Position numbers and translations under genes: made by a program
Notes under the pieces: model-generated
Told to the model about the DNA's origin: nothing
Databases searched by the model: none
What the model saw: only the letters and a program-made list of their open reading frames with translations
DNA from: Hydnum rufescens UP504
Taxonomy: Eukaryota > Basidiomycota > Agaricomycetes > Cantharellales > Hydnaceae
Reading direction: 5' to 3'
Length of the DNA: 20,054 nucleotides
NCBI GenBank assembly: GCA_014904985.1
Contig: MU129361.1
Span: 2,787-22,840, forward strand
Part shown: positions 7,566-16,149 of the stretch, one piece after another
Numbering within the stretch: position 1 is the stretch's first letter
Layout: the number at the start of each line of letters is the position of its first letter

Positions 7566-10000
7566 CTATAACAAACAAGCACTGAAAGTTGTATTAACAT
7601 CCTCCAATGCATGCTCCCAATTTGCATGTTGTTCCACCTGATCCTTCTTGAGTGCAGAGCCCCACCAGAACAATGAAAAGATGAGGCACATGATGCCATT
7701 ATTGCTGCCAACAAGGAGGAAATCCCAATCTTTGCCCATGTTGTCTGCAACAAGTGGAGTGGGCTCATCACCTGTGGATGTATGCCATTTGGGCTGGCAG
7801 AAAGTCCACCACTTCCACCAGGAAAGTGAGTAGGCTTTGATTGGGCCAATGGTGGGTCAGAACTGAACATTATGGGCATTCTTAAACCAGGAAGACACTG
7901 AAGGGGGTTGATTCTTCATTGGGAGCTTTCTGCCCTTCAAATTTACAATATGTCAGCACATATGGATATACATTACATGATCATGAAGCTTACTCTGTCT
8001 CAGAGAAAGCGTAATTTTCATTCCAATTCAATCCATGTAGCTAAAAGCTGCTGCCATAGGTCACCTCCCAATTCAAGCAACTGAAGAACACCAAGGTGTG
8101 CCATGAGCCAGTCTGGGGCATCAGACATATTCAACTTGACTTGAAGTGGAATGAATATTGACAATGATGATGAGGGAATTGAAGGGGTAGGGATCGGAGG
8201 CAGTCATGATTCAGAGTGAGTCAATAAACGTCAGTCACTGGGAAATGTTGATGATGTTGAGGATAAAGCAGAGCTTGGGGTGTGATGATGCTTCCACTTT
8301 TTGTTGGAACCTGGTTGGGATGAAAAGTGAGTCATCAGGCAAGGGTGATGATGTCAAGGATGAAGCAGAGCTTTGGGAATGACGGTGCCTCCGTCTTTTG
8401 TTAGAACCAGACTGGGATCCATTGTTGTCATTCATTGTAGAATGATCAATGGGATTAGGCATGTCCTTTTTACTGGGCTGTTGTGGAGTGTTGCGATTCT
8501 TGGCATCGACATTGTCTGTGAAGGCTGAAAGAGACAAAGTGATTTCAGGAGTCTCTCCATCCAGGTCTTGGTTTGAATCTGCATCAGTGCAGGCTTCTTC
8601 GCCCAGAGAGTTCGAGGTAACATTCGAGTCCAAAATTGACAAAGTATATGGGGTCACATCACAGACATTGCCATCATTATCATGGTTTTCACTGTTTCCA
8701 TCTTCATTACTCATTCCCTGCTTCATCAAGCTTCCTTCGGCAGTGCTTGCACCATGGACAGAAGGGGACAGTGTCACAGGGTCAGGAGGGAGGCCATACT
8801 TCTCTTCATGCAATGCTCATGCTTAAACAGAATGAAATGGGCATAAGATCCTTGTCAATGGCTTAAACTGTTATAAGCGAAACTGATGGTAGACCTTCTT
8901 GAGAAATTCTATGAATTTTGGGGTGATCTGGTCTTGAAACAGGGATCCAGCAAAGGTGTTGAAGTTGGTTGGGTGGGGACCTGGGGTTACACCCTGATGC
9001 ATACTTAAAGAAGCCAGACAATCATTATTACATAACATATGATGGGGCAAAAGCACAGACCAGGTTACAACCATGTTACCATGGCTGTTCAATGTAGGCC
9101 CGCCTACTATGATCATCATACAGAGCCCTGTACGCTCTTGAAATGTATGTAGAAAAGTCTCGAGGTAAGGCATCATATTATCAAAGGCTCTAAAAATATA
9201 TGATAAGCGAAGGCCTTTCAATGTGATGAATAGCTTACAGTTGCTGTTTGTATGGCTCCTGGATGTCTTTGTTTCTCAATTCCCATTCAGTGACCACCTG
9301 CTTGTAATCGGACTTCCGTTTTTCCACAATGATGGCCTGGATCTCCAGCAACTCCACTAACCAGTGCTCTTTTGTCAGTCGCTGTTGAGTAACAATACCT
9401 TGGGATCTGGTCTCTTGGGGGGAAAGCGGGTTCTCCTCATTGTCTATGAGATGCTGGGCCTCAACAGCATCCTTAACTCGACTGTTATAGTAAAGCAATG
9501 AATATACATGTTCAATTTGTTTGTGGCGAGGTTTAGGAGTGGAGGATATCAATGACGGAGTGACTGAGCCCCCAGATAAGGCAAGGGTTTCAGGGAACAT
9601 GGGGGGGAAAAGGCCTCCAGTGTTCACATCAGGGTTCATGGCTAGTTTAATTGATGTTCTCTTGTTCCAATGGTGATCAAACCAGCAACTTAGGGCCTTG
9701 GAAATTGATGTTAGTAAATGTCTTGAGATGGAAGGTCAAAATACCTGCCTTTTTTCTGAGAGTGACCATAGCCTCCATTTCCTTGATAGCGGCTTTGCCC
9801 ACAGGCTCCGGATAGACAGCCCCAGGAACTGGTTCAACATCAACTGGAAGAGAAACATGGTATACCTCAAACCAGTCGCAATAGAGAATATTGAGCCACT
9901 GGAATTTGGAGCCATTTTTGCATGCATTCAAAAAAGCAGGACCATGTCCATTAAGCCAGTCCCATCTGGAAGTCCCCTTCACCCATGAGGCAGGCACCAT
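7566..10000 (-). pseudogene. Decayed multi-exon gene of a conserved uncharacterised agaricomycete family
   Basis: Read on the minus strand from ATG at 10000. Segment a (9745-10000) contains WVKGTSRWDWLNGHGPAFL and DVEPVPGAVYPEP. A 48-bp intron follows (9697-9744, branch TTACTAAC). Segment b (9239-9696) has WFDHHWNKRT and HVYSLLYYNSRVKD, then a charged helix. A 49-bp intron is at 9190-9238. Segment c (8871-9189) has MPYLETFLHTFQERTG and IIVGGP. Segment d (8238-8815) is Ser/Thr/Asn-rich with KRRRHRH, probably a disordered linker with a nuclear signal. Segment e (7994-8237) has DAPDWLMAHLGVLQLLELGG. A 59-bp intron is at 7935-7993. Segment f (7566-7934) has SVSSWFKNAH, WWKWWTFCQPKWH, GIMCLIFSLFWWGSA and ALEDVN. 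I recognise this order as a widespread agaricomycete family of unknown function, from recall only. Damage: TGA at 8231-8233, 8204-8206, 8018-8020, 8000-8002 and 7857-7859; a 97-bp duplication shifting frame; and an apparent one-base shift in an A6 run at the end of segment a. Confidence 0.75.
8249..8443. repeat. 97-bp tandem duplication inside the unknown gene
   Basis: TGATGATGT at 8249 recurs at 8346, followed in both by AGGAT.AAGCAGAGCTT, a C-poor block and GTT.GAACC. On the minus strand the same frame reads GSNKRRRHRH..SQSSASSLTSS in the upstream copy and GSNKKWKHHH..PSSALSSTSS in the downstream copy. 97 is not a multiple of three, so the duplication puts the two halves of the gene out of register. 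Confidence 0.8.
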
Positions 10001-10347
10001 AGAACTCAGAAGCAAAATGAGTTGTATCTCAGGATGGGATCAAAATCATTCGCATTGACTCCCACCCATCCTGACCTCAGACCTTTTCCTATTGATACAC
10101 CACCTTGACCATGATTCAACTATTGTAAAGCCTTAGTTAGTGCTACAGTGGACTGCTCTCGGTGACCCCCACCTATGCAGTATACAAATCTAGATATCTC
10201 TCTCTCAAAATCATTCATCCCTGGTCCATATCATGCGATGGAAGCTCTTGCTCTCGCAGCATTCCTAGAACATAGAGTGCCTTTTGTTATGGTATAAATA
10301 CACTGATTTATGTGACTTGATTGCTAGTCAAGGATATTAACTGCCTT
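10001..10347. other. Intergenic region between divergent decayed genes
   Basis: Lies between the 5' end of the minus-strand gene and the plus-strand viroplasmin-like gene, so it may contain both promoters. GGTATAAATA at 10290-10299 is a possible TATA box for the plus-strand gene. CTCTCTCTC at 10198 is a short pyrimidine tract. A short upstream exon beginning at an ATG near 10231 is possible but I could not join it in frame. Confidence 0.35.
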
Positions 10348-10955
10348 ATGCATGTAATCCAGGAACTGATTATTGCACATGAAGCCCTGCTCATAGCTCA
10401 GGCTCAGGAGCAGAATGATATGGCCACCCACAATGAATCTCCTGTGTCTCTTCCTATGGCTGAATCTCCTCCACCCCCTCCTCCAAGCTCGGCCTCTCAG
10501 AAACTCAGACACAATGTGATCATTAATGCTTACACCCCAAGCCAGAATGCAGGAGCCAGTGCTCATGCACAAGTGTGTGCCCAGGTAGATCCTCGATCAG
10601 GGCATAGTGTGACACTTTCTGCTGGTTCACCTGCACCACATGTGGTCACAGCCTCACCAAGAGGCTCACCACAGAAGTTGTGCTGGTATGTGGTCTTCAT
10701 TGGGTGGGAAACTGGGGTATTCAACCACTGGTGTGTATGTGTTCTTCATCCTGCTGTTTGTTATACCTAATAGGTATGGTACTCAGGTCTTATGTACAGA
10801 TGTCTGTGTCGGGATTTCCACACAACTCACATGAATCTTGTGGTTCCAAGCAGGAGGCACTGCAGCGGTATATGGACTACATGTGGGATCAGGAAGGGCT
10901 GGAGGTACAACAGTTGGTGGATGACACCACATGCTTGACGATGACACCCTGTTGA
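10348..10955 (+). pseudogene. Viroplasmin / RNase H1 N-domain-like protein, frameshifted
   Basis: The frame opens before 10348, where the first in-frame ATG lies, and runs to about 10729. A helical start (MHVIQELIIAHEALLIAQAQ) is followed by a proline stretch (ESPPPPPPSS), a Ser/Ala/Thr-rich linker, and then WYVVFIGWETGVFNHW. The last part fits the first strand of the small viroplasmin-like fold (WYVV..GR..GVF..W), with TGG where CGG arginine is usual. A likely intron starts GTGTGT at 10730. The matching second half, VSGFPHNSHESCGSKQEALQRYMDYM, lies in a different frame ending at 10955. Either an unrecognised splice or a one-base shift is needed between them. In other proteins this domain binds nucleic acid next to RNase H; here no RNase H catalytic domain follows. 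Many agaricomycete proteins carry this domain alone after a disordered linker. Confidence 0.6.
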
Positions 10956-11631
10956 AGGATCACTCGGTCTCATGTCATGTTCCTGCAACTCTTCATTTCG
11001 AACTCTGGGCATGTGGCATGAGTACAATATTACATGCAGTCCCTCACTTTACTCTTGAATTTGTGATAACAATGTGATATGAATGCCAGAGTTTTTGGCT
11101 TTGCTCTCACTTACAGTTGTGTGATATATTATGCTGAATATGTAAATCTTTTGACTCAGCAATGAGTGGTGTTGAGTCTTACAATTGAGTTTGGAACTTA
11201 GAACTTGTTTTCGATGACCAAAGTATGTGTCGAGAAAATCATTATATGGATGTCTTGCTGACTCTTACCAGTGTTCATATAGCATGCTTTCTGCTTGTGC
11301 CAATCCAGCATCATTTTGGCACAGTTGGAGACTCATGCTACATGACATCTCCCATGAGCTCTGTCTGCCTTTGCTGGCCCTATGGAGTATCCCCTTCTTT
11401 GTTTGTGCTGTGTGGTGCATCTTGCTATATCTCTCCACAACAATAAAAGTTGCTGACATGTCATTTGACATACCAGTTGGAGTCAAGGGCACTGCACCAA
11501 AACACAAGGAACCCACTCATCATTTGCCCATATTTTCCACATCTCTTATCCTGATGAACATTATGCTTGAACTCGAACTCGGCCTCCTCCTTGGCCATGT
11601 GCTCAGCCTTGCAGTCAGGTCCATGATGATC
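10956..11631. other. Non-coding stretch 3' of the viroplasmin-like gene
   Basis: No domain is recognised. The longest frame (11227-11751) starts with GTG, has mixed hydrophobic content and runs into tandem repeats, so I do not call it. Sequence is almost free of CpG apart from a few sites near 10970-11000 and 11206-11232. Confidence 0.45.
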
Positions 11632-12010
11632 CCATGTTTTTCCTCACAGCACTATCATCAGCACACCCCCAAATACCTGCCTGGTCCTTTTGCTATCCAC
11701 TTGCCACATTCTGACTGTTTCCGGGCACAGCTGGGGGAATGGGGGGATTGAATTTTCTGCTTGAAGACAATCCAATTGTTTTCATTGCGATACTCAGCTT
11801 GCCGTCAAGTCCCCCCTTTGTCCTTTTGCTGGCCACTTTTAGTCTCTCGCTTTTTCCAAGCACAGTTGAAGAAGTGGGGGGATCATGTTTTCAGCTCGAA
11901 GACAGTCCAATGTTTTTCATCACGATACTCAGCTCCCTCCCTTTATCCTTTTGCTATTCATCAGCCTCTGCCGTATCTCTGAGCACAACTGAGGGAGTGG
12001 GGGCCAGCTT
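11632..12010. repeat. Three tandem ~137-bp repeats with G-rich tracts
   Basis: Copies start near 11632, 11772 and 11907. Each contains CCA.TGTTTTTC or a close variant, then a CACGATACTCAGC-like block, then TCCTTTTGCT (11685, 11821, 11946), then GGCACAGCTGGGGGAATGG-like G-rich text. The G-rich block resembles a polypurine tract, but it recurs in each unit, so it is a repeat property. An open frame spanning the units on the plus strand gives the period as about 40-45 residues and is probably a by-product. Confidence 0.75.
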
Positions 12011-12620
12011 TATCACATTCATCTCTAGTTGCCATTGCCAGCTCTGTTTTGGGATTCCTCCATCTTGTTCCATGTCACACTCCCTCATCCTCAAACTCAT
12101 GTCCAGCTTCACACACAGCTTCAAGTGTCGTCATCACATGCCATTCATTGCTACAATATTGTCAGCATACCATCAGATTCATACTTCATCATTCTACTGT
12201 TCATTCACCATCTCACAATGATCTGGAGATGTCAGGGTTGCTTGCAATCTTTTCTCTCAAGTGTCACCAATTCCCCTCCATTCTATATTGCAGCTGTGGT
12301 TATACTCAGCTTTGAATGCAATCCCGCATTATCTGTCATGATGCTATTGTTGGCTGCCTCCAAGTTCTTTCCATCCACTCATCCTCCCTCAACTATCATC
12401 ACATCTCTGCACTCTCCATTGTGATTTTCAGAATCCTGTTCATGATGCCCCATGCTATTTCTTTTTTCTTTTCGCAAACTTTCTTCTTTTCATTTATTGA
12501 TGGTTCAGCTAGGTACTTGGAATACAAGCAGTGACCCACCCTCTCTAGCCCCCTCAATGAAGACCCCCCAAAAATAGCCAAGGGAACAGGCTGGGGAGCA
12601 AGTTGAGCATGGACATATCA
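12011..12620. other. Pyrimidine-rich non-coding stretch
   Basis: C/T-rich on the plus strand (many CATC, TCTC and CCATT words). Overlapping frames exist in all three plus registers because pyrimidine-rich DNA lacks stops. No motif is recognised. Confidence 0.4.
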
Positions 12621-12950
12621 CATTATTTTAATGTTAGGAAATTAAAAAAGACAGGTTTTGAATGGATGGTGGCACCAGGCTGAATGGACAGCCTGGAGGC
12701 CCCACTTTTTGGCTGGGTGGACCCCCAGGGGGTATCCCTGCCCACTGGTCCCAAGCCCACAGGGTGCTGGTAATGGTGGGCACTGGATGCACTTTTTTTT
12801 TTTTGGATGTAGTACAATTTTGTATTGAATATTTTTGAATGGATGGTGAGCAGGGGGGGTGGGGAGCCCATCCAGTGGTGTCAAGCATATATCCAGTATG
12901 CCCGCCCATCCAATGTCCACCCCCTACCCTAATATTAGGCAAATTAGACT
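12621..12950. repeat. GGATGG-rich element flanked by similar AT words
   Basis: TTTTGAATGGATGGT occurs at 12655-12669 and again at 12834-12848. The flanks resemble each other (TAATGTTAGGAAATTA near 12629, TAATATTAGGCAAATTA near 12930), as if duplicated. Inside are short hairpins such as AGGCTG..CAGCCT around 12678-12695, and a T10 run at 12792. It may be a small degenerate mobile element; no terminal inverted repeat was found. Confidence 0.35.
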
Positions 12951-13102
12951 GGAGAATCAGACATGGTGCTTATGATCATTCTTGCATCCCCTTTCATGGT
13001 ACCATACCATGTATGATGCCATCAATACTACAGTATAAGGTGGCCCCATGGGTTTAGGTTTGTGGCTGCGTGATTTCATGCATTGGGGTGGGATATGTTG
13101 AC

Positions 13103-13239
13103 CTAGAATAGGATATGTTAGTTGAAATCAAAGATTGCACAAAAAGAGCAGTGGCTGCTGCTCTTTTTGTGTTTCTGAAACCAGTAAAACATAATACATA
13201 CCTTATATGGCCACACACCTGCCTCAGCGGGTGTGTGGC
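13103..13239 (-). repeat. Paired-hairpin intron-like module M1 (minus orientation)
   Basis: Read on the minus strand: hairpin A (13210-13239; 10-bp stem, ACACACC with GGTGTGT), then AAG followed by donor GTATGT at 13201-13196. Hairpin B follows (13138-13171; perfect 14-bp stem CACAAAAAGAGCAG, 6-base loop), then branch-like CAACTAAC, then acceptor TTCTAG ending at 13103. The intron-like part is 99 bp. Confidence 0.75.
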
Positions 13240-13367
13240 TCTCTGTTTTCATGCTCTTCATCATGGCTTCCTGTGGGTGTTATCATTGTTCATTCATTCA
13301 CTTGCTCATTCACTTGTTCGCATGTTTCCATTCACATGGTTGTTGTTTGTGGGTGGGACAGCTTGAC

Positions 13368-13525
13368 CTAGAATAGTAAATAAAAGTATTAGTAAAAAAT
13401 TTAAAACCTGCACAAAAAGAGCAGCTTTTGCTGCTCTTTTTGTGCCATTGTATCTACTAGCATAAAAATAAAAAGAAAACTCACCTTTTGACCACACAAC
13501 CTGCAGCAGTGGGTGTCTGGTTGTT
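13368..13525 (-). repeat. Paired-hairpin intron-like module M2 (minus orientation)
   Basis: Minus strand: degenerate hairpin A at about 13492-13522, AAAAG then donor GTGAGT at 13484-13479, hairpin B at 13410-13445 with a perfect 16-bp stem and 4-base loop, branch TTACTAAT, acceptor ATTCTAG ending at 13368. Intron-like part 117 bp. It is the inverted partner of M3 in the palindrome. Confidence 0.78.
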
Positions 13526-14461
13526 GGTGTCTGCCTTTCTAGGTGGTTGCCTCTTCAGTTCAGTGGGTGTATGTGGTCAAGGGAGAGCACAACTCAACAC
13601 CAGCAATTGCCAGAATTCAAAAGGTGCCCAAGTGCTGGCACAGCAAGCAGGATATGGATGAATAATAAGGAGACAAATGAGCGATAGATGTTAGATAATA
13701 AATATTCTGTGCCAAAAATGATAGAGAACAATAATAATAAGGCAGACTTCCATGAGGCACTATATGCCAACATTGCAAAGTGGGTTGGATCATTTCTGTG
13801 GGCCAGAATTGAGCCAAATTTGAATATGTTGGTTGTACATATGCATATACTATGGACGATTCATTATTATAGATGATCTGGCCATTTTTCAATTTCTGGC
13901 ACCTTCAATTGCCTATTTAGGCAATTGAAGGTGCCAGAAATTGAAAAATGGCCAGATCATCTATAATAATGAATCGTCCATAGTATATGCATATGTACAA
14001 CCAACATATTCAAATTTGGCTCAATTCTGGCCCACAGAAATGATCCAACCCACTTTGCAATGTTGGCATATAGTGCCTCATGGAAGTCTGCCTTATTATT
14101 ATTGTTCTCTATCATTTTTGGCACAGAATATTTATTATCTAACATCTATCGCTCATTTGTCTCCTTATTATTCATCCATATCCTGCTTGCTGTGCCAGCA
14201 CTTGGGCACCTTTTGAATTCTGGCAATTGCTGGTGTTGAGTTGTGCTCTCCCTTGACCACATACACCCACTGAACTGAAGAGGCAACTGCCTAGAAAGGC
14301 AGACACCAATGACCACACACCTGCCACTGTGGGTTGTGTGGTCAAAAGGTGAGTTTTGATTTATTTTTATGCTAGTAGATACAATGGTGCAAAAAGAGCA
14401 GCAAAAGCTGCTCTTTTTGTGCTACTTTGAATTCTTTACTGACCAACTTTTATTCTAGGTC
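13372..14461. repeat. 1.09-kb near-spacerless palindrome
   Basis: Inverted repeat centred between 13916 and 13917 (GCCTATTTAGGC, central T-T pair only unpaired). The arms 13546-13915 and 13918-14287 are, as I read them, identical over 370 bases. Beyond that, to about 13372 and 14461, the arms diverge by scattered substitutions and indels and include modules M2 and M3. Each arm carries the same 91-codon frame read outward from a TTG, which I regard as incidental. Confidence 0.92.
14311..14458 (+). repeat. Paired-hairpin intron-like module M3
   Basis: Hairpin A is at 14311-14343 (GACCACACAC with GTGTGTGGTC-type pairing), then CAAAAG and donor GTGAGT (14349-14354). Hairpin B is at 14387-14422, with core stem AAAAAGAGCAGC and loop AAAA. 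Branch-like TTACTGAC is followed by acceptor ATTCTAG ending at 14458. Intron-like part 110 bp. Confidence 0.78.
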
Positions 14462-14756
14462 ATAGTATGGCATCAAATGAGAACCCCTGACCACAAGGCC
14501 TGATCGGTCATGACCCCAGCAACAACATGCAACCCTGAACACACCAAATGAAGGCACACCCAACCAACACACCAAACAAACCATGCCAAACAAAACCCAA
14601 CCAACAAAACCCAGCCAAACGACACCCAGCCAAACCCCACCATGCCAAACCCAACGACAGCACACACCCAGCAACACCATACCCAATGAGACAACACCCA
14701 ACAAAATGACGCCAACAGAAAGTGCGAGAGGTGCACATGCACCTGAGTGGCCACAT
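14459..14756 (+). other. C/A-rich Thr/Pro/Asn-repeat segment between modules M3 and M4
   Basis: The exon-like interval between two modules is strongly C and A rich. One frame (about 14539-14794) reads as a low-complexity Thr/Pro/Asn/Gln chain with NTPNEGTPN and IPNETTPNKMTPTE, ending in the stem of hairpin A. Stops precede it (two of three TGA). It may be a decayed repeat protein whose introns are the modules, or purely simple-sequence DNA. Confidence in coding is low. Confidence 0.35.
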
Positions 14757-14882
14757 GAACCACACACCCACTGCAGTGGGTGTGGTTCAATATAAGGCAA
14801 GTGCACCCCATCAGCACAAAAAGAGCAAATGCTGCTCTTTTTGCACTGGTTTTAATTTACTGAACTAATACATCCATTATAG
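14757..14882 (+). repeat. Paired-hairpin intron-like module M4
   Basis: Hairpin A is at 14757-14788 (CCCACTG with CAGTGGG core). AAG is followed by GCAAGT at 14797-14802, a GC-type donor. Hairpin B is at 14814-14846 (AAAAAGAGCA with TGCTCTTTTT). Branch GAACTAAT and acceptor CATTATAG ending at 14882. Intron-like part 86 bp, the shortest copy. Confidence 0.7.
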
Positions 14883-15043
14883 GTTATTGACTAATAGCAA
14901 AATGAAGACCTGCCAAGCAAAGCCCCCTGCCCCACCCCCTCCTGCTGAAAATAATGATGTACCCACCAAATGAACAAAAGCCACAAACGCGACCCACCAA
15001 ACCAACAAATGCCAAATGAAACCTGCCAACAATGACAGACAAA

Positions 15044-15173
15044 CTACACCCACTTTGGTGGGTGTGGTAATTTTAAGCTAAGTACGATCACACAAAGGAG
15101 CAGCATATGCTGCTCCTTTTGTGTGGCTTTCTTTCCCCTCCCCTTTTTACTAACATATTATTTATGATCCTAG
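15044..15173 (+). repeat. Paired-hairpin intron-like module M5
   Basis: Hairpin A is at 15044-15068 (CTACACCCAC with GTGGGTGTGG). The donor position reads AAG then CTAAGT at 15078, so the first base differs from consensus. Hairpin B is at 15089-15125, with a perfect 20-base palindromic core at 15098-15117 carrying GGAGCAGC with GCTGCTCC instead of AGAGCAGC with GCTGCTCT. Branch TTACTAAC, acceptor ATCCTAG ending at 15173. Confidence 0.7.
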
Positions 15174-15348
15174 ATTTTCATCTGAACCCCAACCAATGCC
15201 CAATCAAGACCCACACCCCCGCCAAACAAACACACAAGACCAGCAACCCACATGCCAAACAGAACCATGCACATAAATGACAACCAGGCCCCATACACAA
15301 ACCCAAATACAACCTATATGCAACCAGGGTACAAAACAAGTACCACAT

Positions 15349-15440
15349 GCACCCACCGAAGTGGATGTACTCCAAGGTTTTTTTTTTAAATTTCTATATG
15401 TACAGCGATGCAAAAGGAGCAGCTTGCACTGCTCCTTTTG
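15349..15440 (+). repeat. Paired-hairpin module M6, degenerate
   Basis: A weak hairpin A at 15349-15372 (GCACCCACC with GTGGATGTAC) is followed by CCAAG and GTTTTT. Hairpin B is at 15411-15440, with a perfect 12-bp stem (CAAAAGGAGCAG, loop CTTGCA). No clear branch point or acceptor follows, so this copy seems to have lost its 3' splice signals. Confidence 0.65.
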
Positions 15441-15588
15441 TGTCACTTCAAATTTTTTTTAAAATCCAAACCAAAATGATGACCCACCCAAATGATAACC
15501 TGTGACCCATCCAATGGTGAACTGCCAAGCCATGCCCCCTCAGTGGTCGATCAACAAGCCAGCCAAACCCCCAATGAAACAATGCAAG

Positions 15589-15739
15589 GCACCACACACC
15601 CATTAGGATGGGTGTGTGGTGCTACTAAGTAAGTATTTTTTTTTGGACTTGTATATGCAAGCAGTGCAAAAAGAGCAGCAATAGCTGCTCTTCTTGCACT
15701 GCTTTGAATTTCTAACTTATATATTATAACTTATTCCAG
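15589..15739 (+). repeat. Paired-hairpin intron-like module M7
   Basis: Hairpin A is at 15589-15622 with a perfect 15-bp stem (GCACCACACACCCAT, loop TAGG). Seven bases later comes donor GTAAGT (15629-15634). Hairpin B is at 15661-15702, with a 19-bp stem carrying one mismatch and loop AATA. TTCTAAC then acceptor TATTCCAG ends at 15739. Intron-like part 111 bp. This is the best-preserved copy of both hairpins. Confidence 0.8.
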
Positions 15740-15810
15740 ATTCTCATACAACAGATACTGCCTGACACCCTGTGCCCCCTCCCTGACCCTGCCTCTGAAT
15801 GCTGGACAGT

Positions 15811-15837
15811 ACCACACACCTGCCCTAGCGGGTGTAC
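15811..15837 (+). repeat. Orphan hairpin A remnant
   Basis: ACCACACACCTGCCCTAGCG followed by GGTGTACAGT resembles hairpin A of M1. It is followed by a T run rather than a hairpin B. It marks the end of the plus-strand module series. Confidence 0.55.
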
Positions 15838-15840
15838 AGT

Positions 15841-16149
15841 GTTTTTTTTTTATTGAATTTTTAAATAAATAAATAAATATACAAGTAAATAAGAACAGAA
15901 CTGCCACCCCACAACTGGTATGATAATAATAATATAATTGTGGTCATCCCCAATAAGCCCAGATAGTCTGCTGCAAGTCTAAGATTTTTAAGTCCCAGTT
16001 TTGGCCAACTCTGGGTGAGAAGGTTGACTGAAGTGAAAATCATAAAAGGCTGATTTCGGCCATAATAATGAAGGGACCTAGTTAGGTCCATTATCTGGCC
16101 TGGAAATGGTACCTAATCAGGTAGGCTTAGGTGACTGACCAAGGTGCTA
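15841..16149. other. AT-rich spacer
   Basis: Begins with a T-run (about 15842-15850) and a TAAATAAATAAATAAATA simple repeat (15864-15882). The rest shows no gene or clear repeat. Confidence 0.5.

Noticed and set aside
5746..8233. TGA reassigned as a sense codon
   Set aside because: Intact TGA-free frames exist nearby, and the TGA codons sit in CpG-depleted decayed genes with frameshifts and truncation, so mutation from CGA is simpler.
11227..11751. 174-codon plus-strand frame as a membrane protein
   Set aside because: GTG start, pyrimidine-rich DNA that lacks stops in several frames, and its tail runs into tandem repeats.
13617..14216. Two identical 91-codon frames in opposite directions
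   Set aside because: They begin with TTG, are mirror copies created by the palindrome and resemble no known protein.
14450..14817. Minus-strand Gly/Trp/Val-rich frames of 114-118 codons
   Set aside because: Low-complexity complement of C/A-rich repeats; three overlapping frames are open at once.
13138..15702. Hairpins followed by T runs as bacterial-type transcription terminators
   Set aside because: The context is eukaryotic with spliceosomal introns, and the hairpins lie at a fixed place between donor and acceptor signals.
13103..15840. Helitron 3' ends (hairpin followed by CTAG-like word)
   Set aside because: The CTAG or ATAG words are 20-55 bases past the hairpin and coincide with acceptor context after a branch-like word; no Rep/helicase gene or 5' TC end was seen. 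A genome search could reopen this.
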